Shown: positions 22,431-32,519, counted from the stretch's first letter. The stretch is 32,966 bases of DNA from Polysphondylium violaceum (GCA_000277445.1 AJWJ01000249.1:1-32966), one strand, 5' to 3'. Numbers and translations are program-made. Notes: a model not told the origin generated them from the letters alone.

Positions 22431-24069
22431 ATCTGACTATATATATATATATAATTGAATATATATCTTTTTGAGAAAAAAGATATTTGGCCTGTTATAT
22501 CTATGTTATATCTATCACACACAATAGGAATTTGCAAAAAAAAAAACAAAAAATAGATTTCTAAAAACTAATTATTATGATATTTTTTTAGATATATCTA
22601 ATGCGTGAGTTGTGTGTTGTTCTGGCTGATATCTTGAGTTCTCTCTCGCTAGAATGAGAATGGTGTAGTGATTTAATAAATATATACAAATAATTAAATT
22701 AAAATTACTCGCTATAGCAATAAAGGGTAGTGCGTGATTGAATAATTATATATATTATATATTAATTATAGCGAAATTGATACTACAAATTGATTCACAC
22801 AAACACACACACATAAAAACACCACTCACTGAAAAAAACAACACAAGATGAGATGTATAACAATATGCAATATCCTTGGATGTGTGTTTTTTTTTTTATA
22901 AATTAAAAAAAAAAATAAAATAAGTCAGATTTTTTTTTTTATTTTCTTGATTTTTTGTACAAAGAGGGTTTTCGAAATACTTTTCTTGCGCCATAATTAC
23001 TGACATTGTTTTTGTGTAAAGTCAGTCTTTAAACATAAATATAACCTTTATCTTGTTGGGTTCGTGTCTAATAAACTCGATTGATAATGATCGGCTCCAC
23101 ACATGGAAACCTTAAATACACAACTACGTAGTCATGCAACCACCTTCACTTGATGCTCATCATATTTGCGTGTGTGTTAGTAAAAAAAATATCATATGAA
23201 CAAAAAAAAAAAAATAATCACAAAAAAAAACAAAAATTAAATAGATCTTTGGTATATTGGAGGGTGTTAAAAAACACCATTTTAATATATCTACATTGAA
23301 ATGCAGATTTCTTGAAATTAAAATCAAAATTATTACCCTATATAATAATGTTAGTACTATCTATCTAAAAGTATACCTACTCAGTTGAAGCTAGAAATAA
23401 TGAATGGCATTGTAGTGTGTGAGTGAGTTAATATTGGTGAGAAAGAGATGATGTGTTGAATAACACAGCTAATTTAGATCTAAATCCCTATACACAATCA
23501 CGCGCATCAATCACAAAGAAAACCCGATGTTACATTTGGAAATGACTCTTTTTCAGAGAGATATTCATCAATCCAGAGTGCAGTTAAACAAAATACCCAA
23601 TGTGAGACTCCAAAACTTGACATATCTAGAATTCAATTACAGCTGCGCCTATCAGTTATCTCGACAAACTCTTCTAGCAAACTACTACGATTGTAAAGAG
23701 AATGTCTTCAAAAAGTAACGAGTTTAAACTTTTACCGACAACTGGCAACTATAACATCTAGTATGGATTTACAAGGAGACATACAAATGACGATTTTAAA
23801 GCAATCACGCTACAGGACAACTATCACCACGTGTGTGTATAAAGATTTAATGTAGACACATGTGTGAAAGAGACAGACACAGCAGATACATACCTGCGCA
23901 CATATCATCACATGCTATTCAATACAATTACCACTGGGAAAAAGACTTGAATGATTAAATCACCATTATACACAACGACACGTAGAATGAAAAACACCTT
24001 GATTCAAACATTAAGACACCTCTTGGGGATATGGAATTCCAAAACGACAACAAATCCGAAATCAAACGC
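22431..24069. other. Long intergenic region between permease start and cdc20 stop
   Basis: This 1.64-kb region must contain the permease promoter (left; TA microsatellite at 22439-22452, T runs near 22890-22940) and the cdc20 3' end (right). The left 900 bp is AT-extreme. A hairpin-forming repeat lies at 23251-23291. From about 23380 to 24069 the composition becomes clearly less AT-rich, with CA/TG-rich words and several short open stretches. One of these is a 63-codon plus-strand ORF at 23527-23718 with an LRR-like LQNLTYLEFN segment. I cannot support a gene here. A non-coding RNA, a long 3' UTR or an old gene copy are all possible. Confidence 0.5.
23251..23291 (+). repeat. Imperfect inverted repeat, small RNA hairpin potential
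   Basis: The left arm from 23251 to 23268 pairs with 23273-23291 around an AAAA loop. The inner six pairs (GGTGTT/AACACC) are perfect, then one bulged A, four mostly G-U/A-U pairs, then TATATT/AATATA and two more pairs. Because the mismatches are G-U only on the plus strand, the fold is stable as plus-strand RNA and not as minus-strand RNA. Confidence 0.5.
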
Positions 24070-25467
24070 TTAACGAATGAGGGAGTTCATGTTTCTCAAC
24101 ATAGAGTTGTCAGAGGTTTCTTTAACTTTTCTGGATTGAGATGGAACTTTGTTTTCCTTTTCAAAAATTCTCCAGAATCTAAGGGTTTCATCACCAGAGG
24201 CAGAGACGACGGTTTCACCATCTGGGGAGATAGCAGTGTGGAGAGCTCTCGAGGTGTGACCATTGAGTTCGGCAACCTTGGCCATGGATGGATATTTCCA
24301 AACACAGAGTTGGTTTTGAGAGTAACCGTGGCTGGAAACCAATTCCTTGTAGGTGGTGGACCATTGGATGGAGCAGACTTGAGACATGGTGTCAATAGAG
24401 TTTAAGCAGGCACCAGTTTGAGTGTTCCAGAAACGGATGGTACGATCGGCAGCACCACCACCAGTGGCAAGAAGGGATGGTTGGAATGGGCACCAGGCGA
24501 GGGCACGGACAGCAGCAGTGTGTTCAACAAAGGTGTGGACTGGGGTTTCAAAGTTTTCGGCATTGACGTCCCAAATGTTGACAATGTTGTCGTTACCACC
24601 GGAGGCGAGTTGTTGACCATCAAGACTCCATTTAAGACCACAGATTTCTTGAGTGTGACCAGAGAGAGTGGAAACGTGGTGGTTTTGAACACGGACGTCG
24701 TGGTTAAAGATGTTGGTATCGGCGGAACCAGAAGAGAGGATATAATCGTTCCAGGCGAGGGCACCGACACGACCATTGTGACCTTTGAGTTCACGAACTT
24801 TTTTGGTGTGTTCAACGTCCCATAATTGGACGACACAGCTGTTGGTACCGACGGCAAGGTAGTTTCCGTCTTTGGTCCATTGAAGAGAGGTGATATAGTC
24901 GCTTTGTTGTTCGACTTGGAATAATCTTTGGATTTCAGAGGTGGTAGCATTCCAGAGATAAACAGTTTGGCCTAATGGAATGGCAATGACGTTTTGGGAG
25001 CTCCAGTCCAAGAGGTTGAGGTAGTAGTCATCAACAATGTCTGGGGCGTCGAGGATACGTTCTGGGGTTTGTGGGATTTGACGAAAAGCCTTCTTTAATT
25101 GAGCAGCAGCAGATGGTTCAGCAACTTTATTTTGAGAATATAATACACGGAGGCTGGAAGCAGCAGAGTTGGAAGCAACTGGGGCTTTGGATTGGTAAGA
25201 GAGGACTTTGGATTCTAAATCGGCACTTTCAAATAAAGAGTTGGCAAGGGTGTCCTTGTAGTAGTCGTTGACGAGTGACTCGACATTTGGGTTGGCGTTT
25301 TCTTTGGTGAGATTAAAGTGAGAGATGTCAATATTTTTAGTGGTTGGAATAAAACGGTCACCAGCAGCTTGTCTGGTTTTTCTTTGCCATCTAGCTTCAA
25401 CGTTTTCGAGTGGGGTATTAAGACACAATAATTGTTCTAATTCGGCAGATTCGTAGTTTGTGTACAT
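24070..25467 (-). CDS. cdc20: Cdc20, activator of the anaphase-promoting complex
   Basis: A single exon of 465 residues (human CDC20 has 499). It recruits substrates such as securin and cyclin B to the APC/C at metaphase. Seen in order: C-box DRFIPTT at 37-43, TKEN at 54-57, a VLYSQ motif, RILDAPDIVDDYYLNLLDWS entering the beta-propeller, seven WD repeats (for example QLWDVEH, HDVRVQNHHVSTLSGHTQE, ASGGNDNIVNIWD, GGGAADRTIRFWN), VWKYPSMAKVAELNGHT, SASGDETLRFW, and the C-terminal Ile-Arg tail that docks to the APC/C. The propeller sequence (HHV-TLSGH-QE-CGL) favours Cdc20 over Cdh1/Fzr1. The C-box has Thr where the usual motif DR(F/Y)IPxR has Arg. Coding is intronless and relatively GC-rich. 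A G8 run (25498-25505) lies just upstream of the start. Confidence 0.95.
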   Translation of the reverse strand: MYTNYESAELEQLLCLNTPLENVEARWQRKTRQAAGDRFIPTTKNIDISHFNLTKENANPNVESLVNDYYKDTLANSLFESADLESKVLSYQSKAPVASNSAASSLRVLYSQNKVAEPSAAAQLKKAFRQIPQTPERILDAPDIVDDYYLNLLDWSSQNVIAIPLGQTVYLWNATTSEIQRLFQVEQQSDYITSLQWTKDGNYLAVGTNSCVVQLWDVEHTKKVRELKGHNGRVGALAWNDYILSSGSADTNIFNHDVRVQNHHVSTLSGHTQEICGLKWSLDGQQLASGGNDNIVNIWDVNAENFETPVHTFVEHTAAVRALAWCPFQPSLLATGGGAADRTIRFWNTQTGACLNSIDTMSQVCSIQWSTTYKELVSSHGYSQNQLCVWKYPSMAKVAELNGHTSRALHTAISPDGETVVSASGDETLRFWRIFEKENKVPSQSRKVKETSDNSMLRNMNSLIR

Positions 25468-26159
25468 TTTAGAATATATAGTAGTAACGAGGTATATGGG
25501 GGGGGTATTAAAATAACGAGCAGTTATGAATGTTTTGCTTGATCAATTTCTCAATTTATACTTTTTGAAAATGTGCGCACAAAAATGCTCAAAAAATAAA
25601 AAAAATGAAAATTTTCAAAAAAAGTGAAATTAACGGATAAATTTTTTGAATTTTAAATCTTTGTATAACTGTTGATTTGTATTTTTTCGAAAAGTTATTG
25701 TTGAAAAAAAAAAAAAAAAGACCATGGCTTTAGGTTTTCTGGTTGAGAAAGAAAGATTATTTTTAATAATTTTGATCATGATCGATTGATATTTTCACAA
25801 ATTGATAGTGTGTCCAAAGATTGTGTTGTGTGTAAAAGAATGAAAAAAACAAAGAAATTGTTGAGAGTTTAAAAAAAAGAATATTTTTTTAATTTATTTG
25901 TTTAGATTTATCATTATTATGCTTTTACTCTTATATATGATAGATTTGAATCGGTGAAATTATAGTTGTTGGTTTGGTTGAGAGAGCTTTGAAAACAATA
26001 TATTATTTATATTATATTATTTTACTGAGGTGATAGATGATGGTGATGATGTTGTTATTGTTGAGTGATCAACAGGATTCGGATATAGTTGGTTAATGGA
26101 TGTGTGTGGCGTTATATTTGATTGTTATTATTACTATGAGAGTTGATTTAAAATAAAGA
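25468..26159. other. Intergenic region: cdc20 promoter and carrier 3' end
   Basis: 692 bp of AT-rich DNA with A/T homopolymers (for example an A15-type run near 25705-25719). It holds a G8 tract at 25498-25505, very rare in this base composition. No ORF, RNA gene or repeat that I can support lies in it. Confidence 0.5.
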
Positions 26160-27771
26160 TTATGTAGAATAGGAAATCTTATTTGAATCGATTCTTAAAA
26201 TCTTTTTCATAACTTCATAAACACAAAAACTAATACTAATGGCGGGTATGACCTTTAAGTAACATGGAATCATACCATTATATAAACCTCTAACACCTTC
26301 ATCTCTAATAATCTTTCTAAATGCATCAAAAGTGCCATTATAATAGGCCTCTTTACCACCAATACCTTGTACTTGAAGTCTTCTACGAATTAAATCAATT
26401 GGATAGGTCAGAGTTTGTGCTGTTGCTCCTGAAATTGCACCAAAAGCTAAACTTTGAAACACAGTAGGTGAATGTTTCTCTTGAATAAAATACTTTTTCA
26501 AATTCTCATATGTAGTGAAATTAATTGCTACATAAGGAGCTACACCCTATATTGTTGTTGTTGTGGATATCTATGTTAATATAATATATAACACCATTAC
26601 ACCAATTAAATTAATACATACTAAAGCAGATGCAAATAAACCTTTATATAAACCTCTAACACCTTCTTCGGCAACAATAGTTCTAAAAGCATCATTGATA
26701 CCATTATATTTTGAAGCAAAAACTTGAACAGTTAATCTAGATCTAATTAAATCCAATGGATATGTAAAAAGTAAGGATGTAACACCCGCTGATCCACCAA
26801 CTGCAAGATTTTCATATGTTGATAAATGTGTTTTATTTGTCGATTGTAAAATTGCCTATACAATCAAAAATATACAAGTTAGATATACTTTAAGATATAG
26901 ATATAAACATATACAACAACGATGACAACAACATACCTTTTTATATTTTTCATATGATAAAAATTGAATAGCAGAATAAGGAGCTATTCTAATTACATTT
27001 GTACCGTTTCCTTTAAAAAAACCTAAAAAACCTTCAGTCTTAAACATTGTAATCAAAGATCTAACCACGCCTGAATATTGTGGTGCATTGTTTTCCAATT
27101 TCATGTGTTGTACTTGATTTAAAATCTTTAATCTTTCAAGTGGTGATGTACAAGTTCTTGATACTGCACCTGCAACACCGCCCGATAATAAAAGTTTCCA
27201 TGAGGGTACATCAACTGGTACAAAAACAATTGGTTTGGATGAATATTGTAACCAATACTCTGCAATATCTCCGACTTCGTGTGATTCTGAATCTCCTAAA
27301 ATATTATAAAATTCTTCCCATTCAATCATATGATTTTTATTTTTATCTGCAATATCCATCATTTTGGTTATTTGTTCCTATTGATAGATAGTTGATTAGT
27401 AAATGAACGACAATGATGATGTACTATTACATTGATTGATTGGTTGATTTGATCTTATCTGTATCTCTTTCATATGCATTTGCATATGCATTTATTAGAC
27501 GACAATCATTGCTATAGACCTGTAACATCAAATTCCTGTAATACTGAGACAATCTGAATCCACCACCAATCAACCAATCATCAACATCGAGTATAATACC
27601 TACGTCTTGTATATCAATATTGGCGTGAACTTTGAACCCTTTTTTAAGTTCACTTTTATTTAAAACACCATCTTTATCTTCATCAAATTTCTCAAAAAGT
27701 TCCTGTAACTTTTCCTTTTTAACTTTCTGTTTATCACTGGTACTATTACTATTATTGCTGTTTGCCGACAT
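26160..27771 (-). CDS. EF-hand mitochondrial carrier, SCaMC (ATP-Mg/phosphate carrier) type, four exons
   Basis: The gene is join of 27771-27604, 27377-26937, 26855-26622 and 26546-26160, giving 409 residues; all junctions are in phase 0. The N-terminus has two EF-hands: loop D30-E41 is canonical ([12 protein letters not shown]), and loop D67-E78 is weaker, with His instead of Gly at position 6. Three mitochondrial carrier repeats follow with signatures SPLERLK (134-140), YPLDLIR (235-241) and YPIDLIR (329-335), each with the G-rich partner helix after it ([29 protein letters not shown]). SCaMC proteins sit in the inner mitochondrial membrane and exchange ATP-Mg/ADP for phosphate when cytosolic calcium rises. 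Mammalian SCaMCs have four EF-hands; this one keeps only two, so calcium control may be simpler. The first intron is 226 bp, much longer than the others (81 and 75 bp). Confidence 0.9.
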
Positions 27772-28852
27772 CGTTTTGTATTATATGATCATATAAATGT
27801 GTGTGTGTGTTACTATTTATGCTTGTTCATACACAGAGTGGAAAAAAATGTAGAAAAAAATAAAAAAAAAAAATAGGTCAACAAAAAAAAAAAAAAAAAA
27901 GAAAAAATGTTCACAAAAAAATAAAAGAGGTGTAATAGGAATACCTATAGAACTGTTATACACTCTTTTGGTAAGAATCTAAATTTGTGGTGGTTATTCT
28001 ATTGTGTAAAAAAACAAATAGAACCAAAATAAAAACTGCAGCAGAGGGTGAATGTGGGTAGTGGTAATTTGAAATGAATACCAATAATGGTGATGTTCAC
28101 AATTGTGTGTCGATTGTTGACAAATAACTTAAACACTCAGAGTTAAACTAGTCCTATGAAAATCGAACTAAACTGCGATTGATTTAACGTTTTTTTAAAA
28201 AAAAAAAAAAAAAAAAAAGGAAATTTTTTTGGGCGGTTTCTTATCACAAGTTCAGCGATAACATCAACAAATCAAAAAATGAAAAAAAAAAAACTATAAG
28301 TGTGCCGTAGTTCTGCAAATTTAGTTTTTAATTAAGTGAGAAGCAAACACAATTATAATTATAATATTAAGAGTGTCTATTTTTTAATTCAATATTCCTC
28401 ATATTGTAAAGAATTATTATTTCACGCCATAAAATTTATTGGATCTATAGATTTTTTATTTTTATTTGTACACATATTGTGTGTGATTATTGAATATTTG
28501 TTACCATGTGGATATCAAACTTTATCTATCTACTCTATCTTTGATATTCTATAGACTCTCACTCATCAAAACTATCAATAAATAAAATTACATATTGGCT
28601 GGCTGGGGTAGGGCGCAAGACAGGCAAAAGCTTTTGAGTTTTTACACAAAAGATGAGTTTTGTGTAAAAACTTTGTAAAAAAAATCTTTGTCTGGACGGT
28701 TAATTTTTTTTTTTTTTTCATTTTTTTCTACTTTTTTTTATTTTTTTTTTTGTCTGCCTTTCGCTCTGCTCTCTGACCCCTCCCTCGAAAAATTCATAAA
28801 AAATATTTGGTCGACCTTTTTGCTTGTTTCTACATACCATATACCAGTAAAA
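27772..28852. other. Divergent intergenic region between the carrier and eS28 genes
   Basis: 1081 bp shared by two divergent promoters. It contains a GT repeat near 27797-27808, several long A or T tracts (27870-27900, 28194-28218, 28705-28750), a perfect hairpin at 28637-28672, and a GC-richer island at 28594-28626. Immediately before the eS28 start is a pyrimidine-rich stretch (28740-28795), typical of highly expressed ribosomal protein promoters. No gene is supported. Confidence 0.5.
28637..28672. repeat. Perfect 15-bp inverted repeat with 6-base loop
   Basis: AGTTTTTACACAAAA (28637-28651) is followed by GATGAG and the exact reverse complement TTTTGTGTAAAAACT (28658-28672). It lies 181 bp upstream of the eS28 start codon, in the shared promoter region. 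It could be a cruciform, a protein-binding site or the remains of a foldback element. Confidence 0.8.
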
Positions 28853-29731
28853 ATGGTAAGGTCATTATCGATAGGTTATGACACTACATACACAATATAA
28901 TCATACAAATGCCTCTCAATGCACACAACACAACAACAACGATGATAACGACTGTGATAATTTGAACAAATTTACTCTTTCTAGAAAATACTGTGTGTGA
29001 CTTTGATAACAATATTTTATTCAACAGATAAGAGAAAACATTAAGGATATTCCACTGCAACAACAAGATTTGAAAAGTATACAACAGATACCAGAATGTG
29101 ATGTTAATAGATGATCTCAAATAATTTTTAAAACACAACAATTTGAAACAATCTAGCAAATTAAAAATAATAGAAGAATAAATAGCAACAATAATAGTAA
29201 TAGCAATATCAATATATCTTAATGAGAAAGAAACAATAATAACAATAGCATCATTATCTTTAAAATCTTGGGTTGTGTGTGTTGTGGGTGTGATAGTGTG
29301 TGCATTGAGCAATGAAAAAACAATATTGTGTAGTGTGGTGGAGTAATACTATTTTAAAATTTAATATAATAATTTATTCTAATCAACATTATTTACCTAC
29401 CTATAGAATACCGCTGCCCCAGCTGCTGCCGCCACCACTGAAAAGGTTCAATTAGCCAAAGTTACTGAAGTTCTCTGCCGTACTGGTTCCCGTGGTGCTG
29501 TCACTCAAGTTCGTGTTGAATTCTTAAACGTCGAAAAGGGTAAGGAAAGATCCCTCCTTAGAAACGTCAAAGGTCCAGTCAGAAAAGACGATATCTTATG
29601 CTTACTCGTTAAGTTTTTTTTTTTTTTTTTACTTTTTATTCTTTTAAAATCAATCAAACTTGAAAACTAACACCTCACACTCTCACTAAATCATATAGGA
29701 AACTGAACGTGAAGCTCGTAGACTTCGTTAA
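28853..29731 (+). CDS. rps28: 40S ribosomal protein eS28 (RPS28), three exons
   Basis: The gene is join of 28853-28855, 29407-29607 and 29699-29731, giving 78 residues. Exon 1 is only the ATG; the donor GTAAGG follows at once. The protein shows the full family pattern: [45 protein letters not shown], and the terminal [10 protein letters not shown] in exon 3, near identical to human RPS28 (69 residues). It belongs to the 40S head near the mRNA exit. The N-terminus is extended by a short Ala/Thr-rich segment. Intron 1 is 551 bp and intron 2 is 91 bp with a T17 run. A start-codon intron is known for other dictyostelid ribosomal protein genes and may serve expression. Codon use is C-rich at third positions (GCC, ACC, CTC), fitting high expression. 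Confidence 0.96.
28856..29406 (+). other. Long first intron of eS28 directly after the ATG
   Basis: 551 bp, GTAAGG donor and CTATAG acceptor, many times longer than the usual 55-80 bp introns here. It includes CAA/AAC-rich and TGTG-rich tracts. I looked for a C/D-box snoRNA on the sense strand: there is a weak C-box-like GATGATA but no CTGA D box, so none is called. Confidence 0.8.
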
Positions 29732-30347
29732 AAAGTGTAATGCAATTATAATTAATAAAATTAATTGTTTTATATTTTAAAAGTAATCTCTTTGCTCTTT
29801 TCTTTTTCTCTTTTTTCTTTTTATTGAAATTGCTGAGACAGAATTCCTCTTTTCTGCTAATTGTTTTTTCTTTGGCAATACTTCCACGAAAAGGAATTTG
29901 CTTGAAAGATGCGAATAAATACTCGTACTTTGAGACTAAAAATTAATAAATGATGCGTGTTCTGGCTTGCATTGATTTTGGTGTTTTCAAAAAACAAAAA
30001 AAGAAAAAGGATTAGTTGAAAAAATTGTTTTCAAAGTACATACATACCCTCACAACAAAATCCTTGTTTCATTGGGTGGTATAGAAATTATAATTTTAGA
30101 TTTGTAAATCTAAGTCTGTATATCTTTCTCTGAATTTAAGCTTTTGTAATTTTTTTTTTTTTTGTAAAGATATTTTTTTATCCTATCCTCAAGGTGGTGT
30201 TTTGGGATTTTTTTTTTTTTTTAGTTGACCTTTTTCATCAGCCAATAATAATTTGATCAAGGCAACGCCGCACAATTTTCACACACTCATAACACAACAA
30301 AACAAGTGTGAATCAAAAGCTTTGTTATCAACAACAACAATAACAGG
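29732..30347 (+). other. Intergenic region between eS28 and the ankyrin-type gene
   Basis: 616 bp between two genes in the same orientation. It holds the eS28 3' end, a less AT-rich patch at about 29835-29975 with partly self-complementary arms (AATTCC...TTTTC near 29843 and GAAAAGGAATT near 29889), and T runs at 30150-30161 and 30210-30223 before the ankyrin-type gene. No gene is supported. Confidence 0.45.
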
Positions 30348-32519
30348 ATGGTTGATATAAACATATTATTTAAAAGGGTGTTTGGTAATAGGATTACTAG
30401 AGATTTAATATCTTATTATGTTAAACACTCGAGAAGATACAGTAATTGTACAATTGATTGGTTTGTTAAACACAAGTTATGGCAAATGTTAAAGGACAAG
30501 ATGGAGGCCAAAGAGCCTTTACTCCTCAAGCACAAGAATTGCTTATTTGAGATCCCCGACTATCCTCTCTTTAAACAACTCTTTATTCAATATCACGATT
30601 ACTTTCCCCTTGCTCATCCAAAATTGTTTCACTTGGGTGCTGTAAACAACAATATGGAGATACTAAAGTTTTTGGTTGAAAAGGGCTACAAGGGCTACAC
30701 TAAAAAGGCCTTTCAAGCGGCTTGGTCCAGCAAAAACTATGAAATGGTTAGATATCTCGTCGAATATATACCTTGGATGCACAAGAGAAAGTTGGTGCTT
30801 ACCAATCTCAATAAATCAATTTTAAGCAGAGATATTGAACTCGTCAAGTGTTTTGTTCAACCCAAGTTTATTGTCACTCATCTCAGTGTTGAAGAAAAAT
30901 CTTTTATCACCTCTACAGCTTTTAGCACAGGCGATGTAGAGATGTTTAAATTAATCTATCAATACTACCCCTACAAGCCCTGCATTGAATGGTTCAAGGA
31001 GACTCCCAAATGCAAGAATATGACCGAAATTGTAAAATATGTAATCGAAGCATTTCCAGGCAAGATAAAAACAGAGTTTCTAGAGACCTTTGCAAACGCT
31101 ACCGACGATCATTGCAATTTTGAATTACTTATATACATGGTTGACGCCAAACTCATTGATCACACCTATCTTTTGGAGCCAATATTTTCCGAGGCTGCTT
31201 TTCGAAAGCAAGAGCTCAAGTATTATGATATTCTAAAGGATGAAGCCACAACCAATTTGAAAACATTGACTGTCTCAAGAGTGCACGGCTCTATGGTTAG
31301 CGTAAAGAGTTTGGAAGAGTTTTTGGATTTGGGCCTCAAGGTCACACCCTCTTGTCTTAGAATGGCAGTCAGAAATCATAGAGAGAGAAAGACATTGTGG
31401 TGGGATCTTTTCTATGCACTTTGGCAAGATTTACACCCATCACTCAAGGAGCAAAAGACAATGAAGTCATTGTTTGACATTAGTTGTGAAGAGGGAAATT
31501 CCAAGTTGTTGCAATTCTTGATTGATCAAATTCCAGACACAAACACTAGACCCAAGATAGTATTCAACTGCTGGGTAGAGTTGACCAAATCAGACGCCAA
31601 TCTACCATTTATTAAAATTCTTTTAGCCAATTTTGCTTGTGAAAATAGTGACGAGATCATCAGAGCAATCTATGAGGCCATTCGTTTTGGCTCCATTGAT
31701 ATTGTCACTTTTCTATTCACCAAATTATCGTCATCAACACTCAGAAACGTCGATGATATGAGTGAAACCTATAAATTGGCTGCCTACCATTCACGCTATG
31801 ATATTCTAAAGTTTCTCATTGGACAAAAGTTGCCTTTTAAAAACGATATTTTAGGAAAGAGTGCCAACGTTGCTATTGCCGCTTTATTGCTGGAAAATGG
31901 ACATCTCTATTCACCAACATTGACCTATGTTGATGCAGTCTCTCGTGATATTTCATTATTAACCTTCCTTTTTGAGTACAAAAAGGGCAAGCAAGCAATT
32001 AATCCACAGGCAATCAAAGAAGCAATCGCCCAATCCAAATTCCTTCATTTCAAATATCTTATGGACAACAAAGTAGAGTGGTCATTCCACACCATTTCAC
32101 CGGAAATCTTAGAGGCCATTGGTAAATCTGGTAATATAGAGATGTTTCAATACCTTCATCACAAAAACCCAGGTCAACCCGAAGACTATGGAAACTATTG
32201 TTTTGGCCCCGCCATGGAGTATGGCCGTCTATCATTAATCAAACATCTCATTGAAAAATTTGATCCCACCATGTCCAACTTTGTAAATACAACCAATTTC
32301 AAATTTCTCATTTTGAAAAAGTATTCTTGGGTGCTCGAATACTTTAAGCCAGAGATTATGAATAAGAATTCCAAACTCTCAAAAATAATTACAGGCGACT
32401 TTTTGAAAAAAGTTAAGCCTGAAAAAGATGAAGACGATGATACTTCATTTGATAAATATTACAACAATTTCACTAATGATGTTAAAAAACCATTATTTGG
32501 TTTTAAACTTTTTAAATAA
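30348..32519 (+). CDS. Ankyrin-type repeat protein of a dictyostelid family
   Basis: A single uninterrupted exon of 723 residues. After an N-terminal segment of about 60 residues (ILFKRVFGNRI, WFVKHKLWQML), repeats of about 33 residues with a degenerate ankyrin rhythm run to about residue 690. Examples are LGAVNNNMEILKFLVEKG, AAWSSKNYEMVRYLVEY, ISCEEGNSKLLQFLI, IRFGSIDIVTFLFT, and AMEYGRLSLIKHLIEKF. The C-terminus is charged and ends in GFKLFK. Such proteins form large lineage-expanded families in some dictyostelids, often with an F-box-like N-terminus. The first 45 residues could be a divergent form of that, but I cannot confirm it. No enzymatic domain is seen. The likely role is protein binding; the specific function is unknown. 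Confidence 0.75.
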   Translation: MVDINILFKRVFGNRITRDLISYYVKHSRRYSNCTIDWFVKHKLWQMLKDKMEAKEPLLLKHKNCLFEIPDYPLFKQLFIQYHDYFPLAHPKLFHLGAVNNNMEILKFLVEKGYKGYTKKAFQAAWSSKNYEMVRYLVEYIPWMHKRKLVLTNLNKSILSRDIELVKCFVQPKFIVTHLSVEEKSFITSTAFSTGDVEMFKLIYQYYPYKPCIEWFKETPKCKNMTEIVKYVIEAFPGKIKTEFLETFANATDDHCNFELLIYMVDAKLIDHTYLLEPIFSEAAFRKQELKYYDILKDEATTNLKTLTVSRVHGSMVSVKSLEEFLDLGLKVTPSCLRMAVRNHRERKTLWWDLFYALWQDLHPSLKEQKTMKSLFDISCEEGNSKLLQFLIDQIPDTNTRPKIVFNCWVELTKSDANLPFIKILLANFACENSDEIIRAIYEAIRFGSIDIVTFLFTKLSSSTLRNVDDMSETYKLAAYHSRYDILKFLIGQKLPFKNDILGKSANVAIAALLLENGHLYSPTLTYVDAVSRDISLLTFLFEYKKGKQAINPQAIKEAIAQSKFLHFKYLMDNKVEWSFHTISPEILEAIGKSGNIEMFQYLHHKNPGQPEDYGNYCFGPAMEYGRLSLIKHLIEKFDPTMSNFVNTTNFKFLILKKYSWVLEYFKPEIMNKNSKLSKIITGDFLKKVKPEKDEDDDTSFDKYYNNFTNDVKKPLFGFKLFK

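Noticed and set aside
24418-24825. 135-codon plus-strand ORF opposite cdc20
   Set aside because: It is the antisense shadow of the WD repeats of Cdc20, produced by the biased codon use of that gene.
28336-28554. 72-codon plus-strand ORF in the divergent promoter region
   Set aside because: Its composition (Ile/Leu/Phe/Tyr) is that of translated AT-rich DNA, and nothing conserved is seen.
28884-29312. 142-codon minus-strand ORF
   Set aside because: It falls inside the first intron of eS28, is low-complexity Ile/Thr/Val-rich, and has no family resemblance.
28856-29406. Intronic snoRNA in eS28
   Set aside because: Only a weak C-box-like word is present; no CTGA D box was found on the sense strand.
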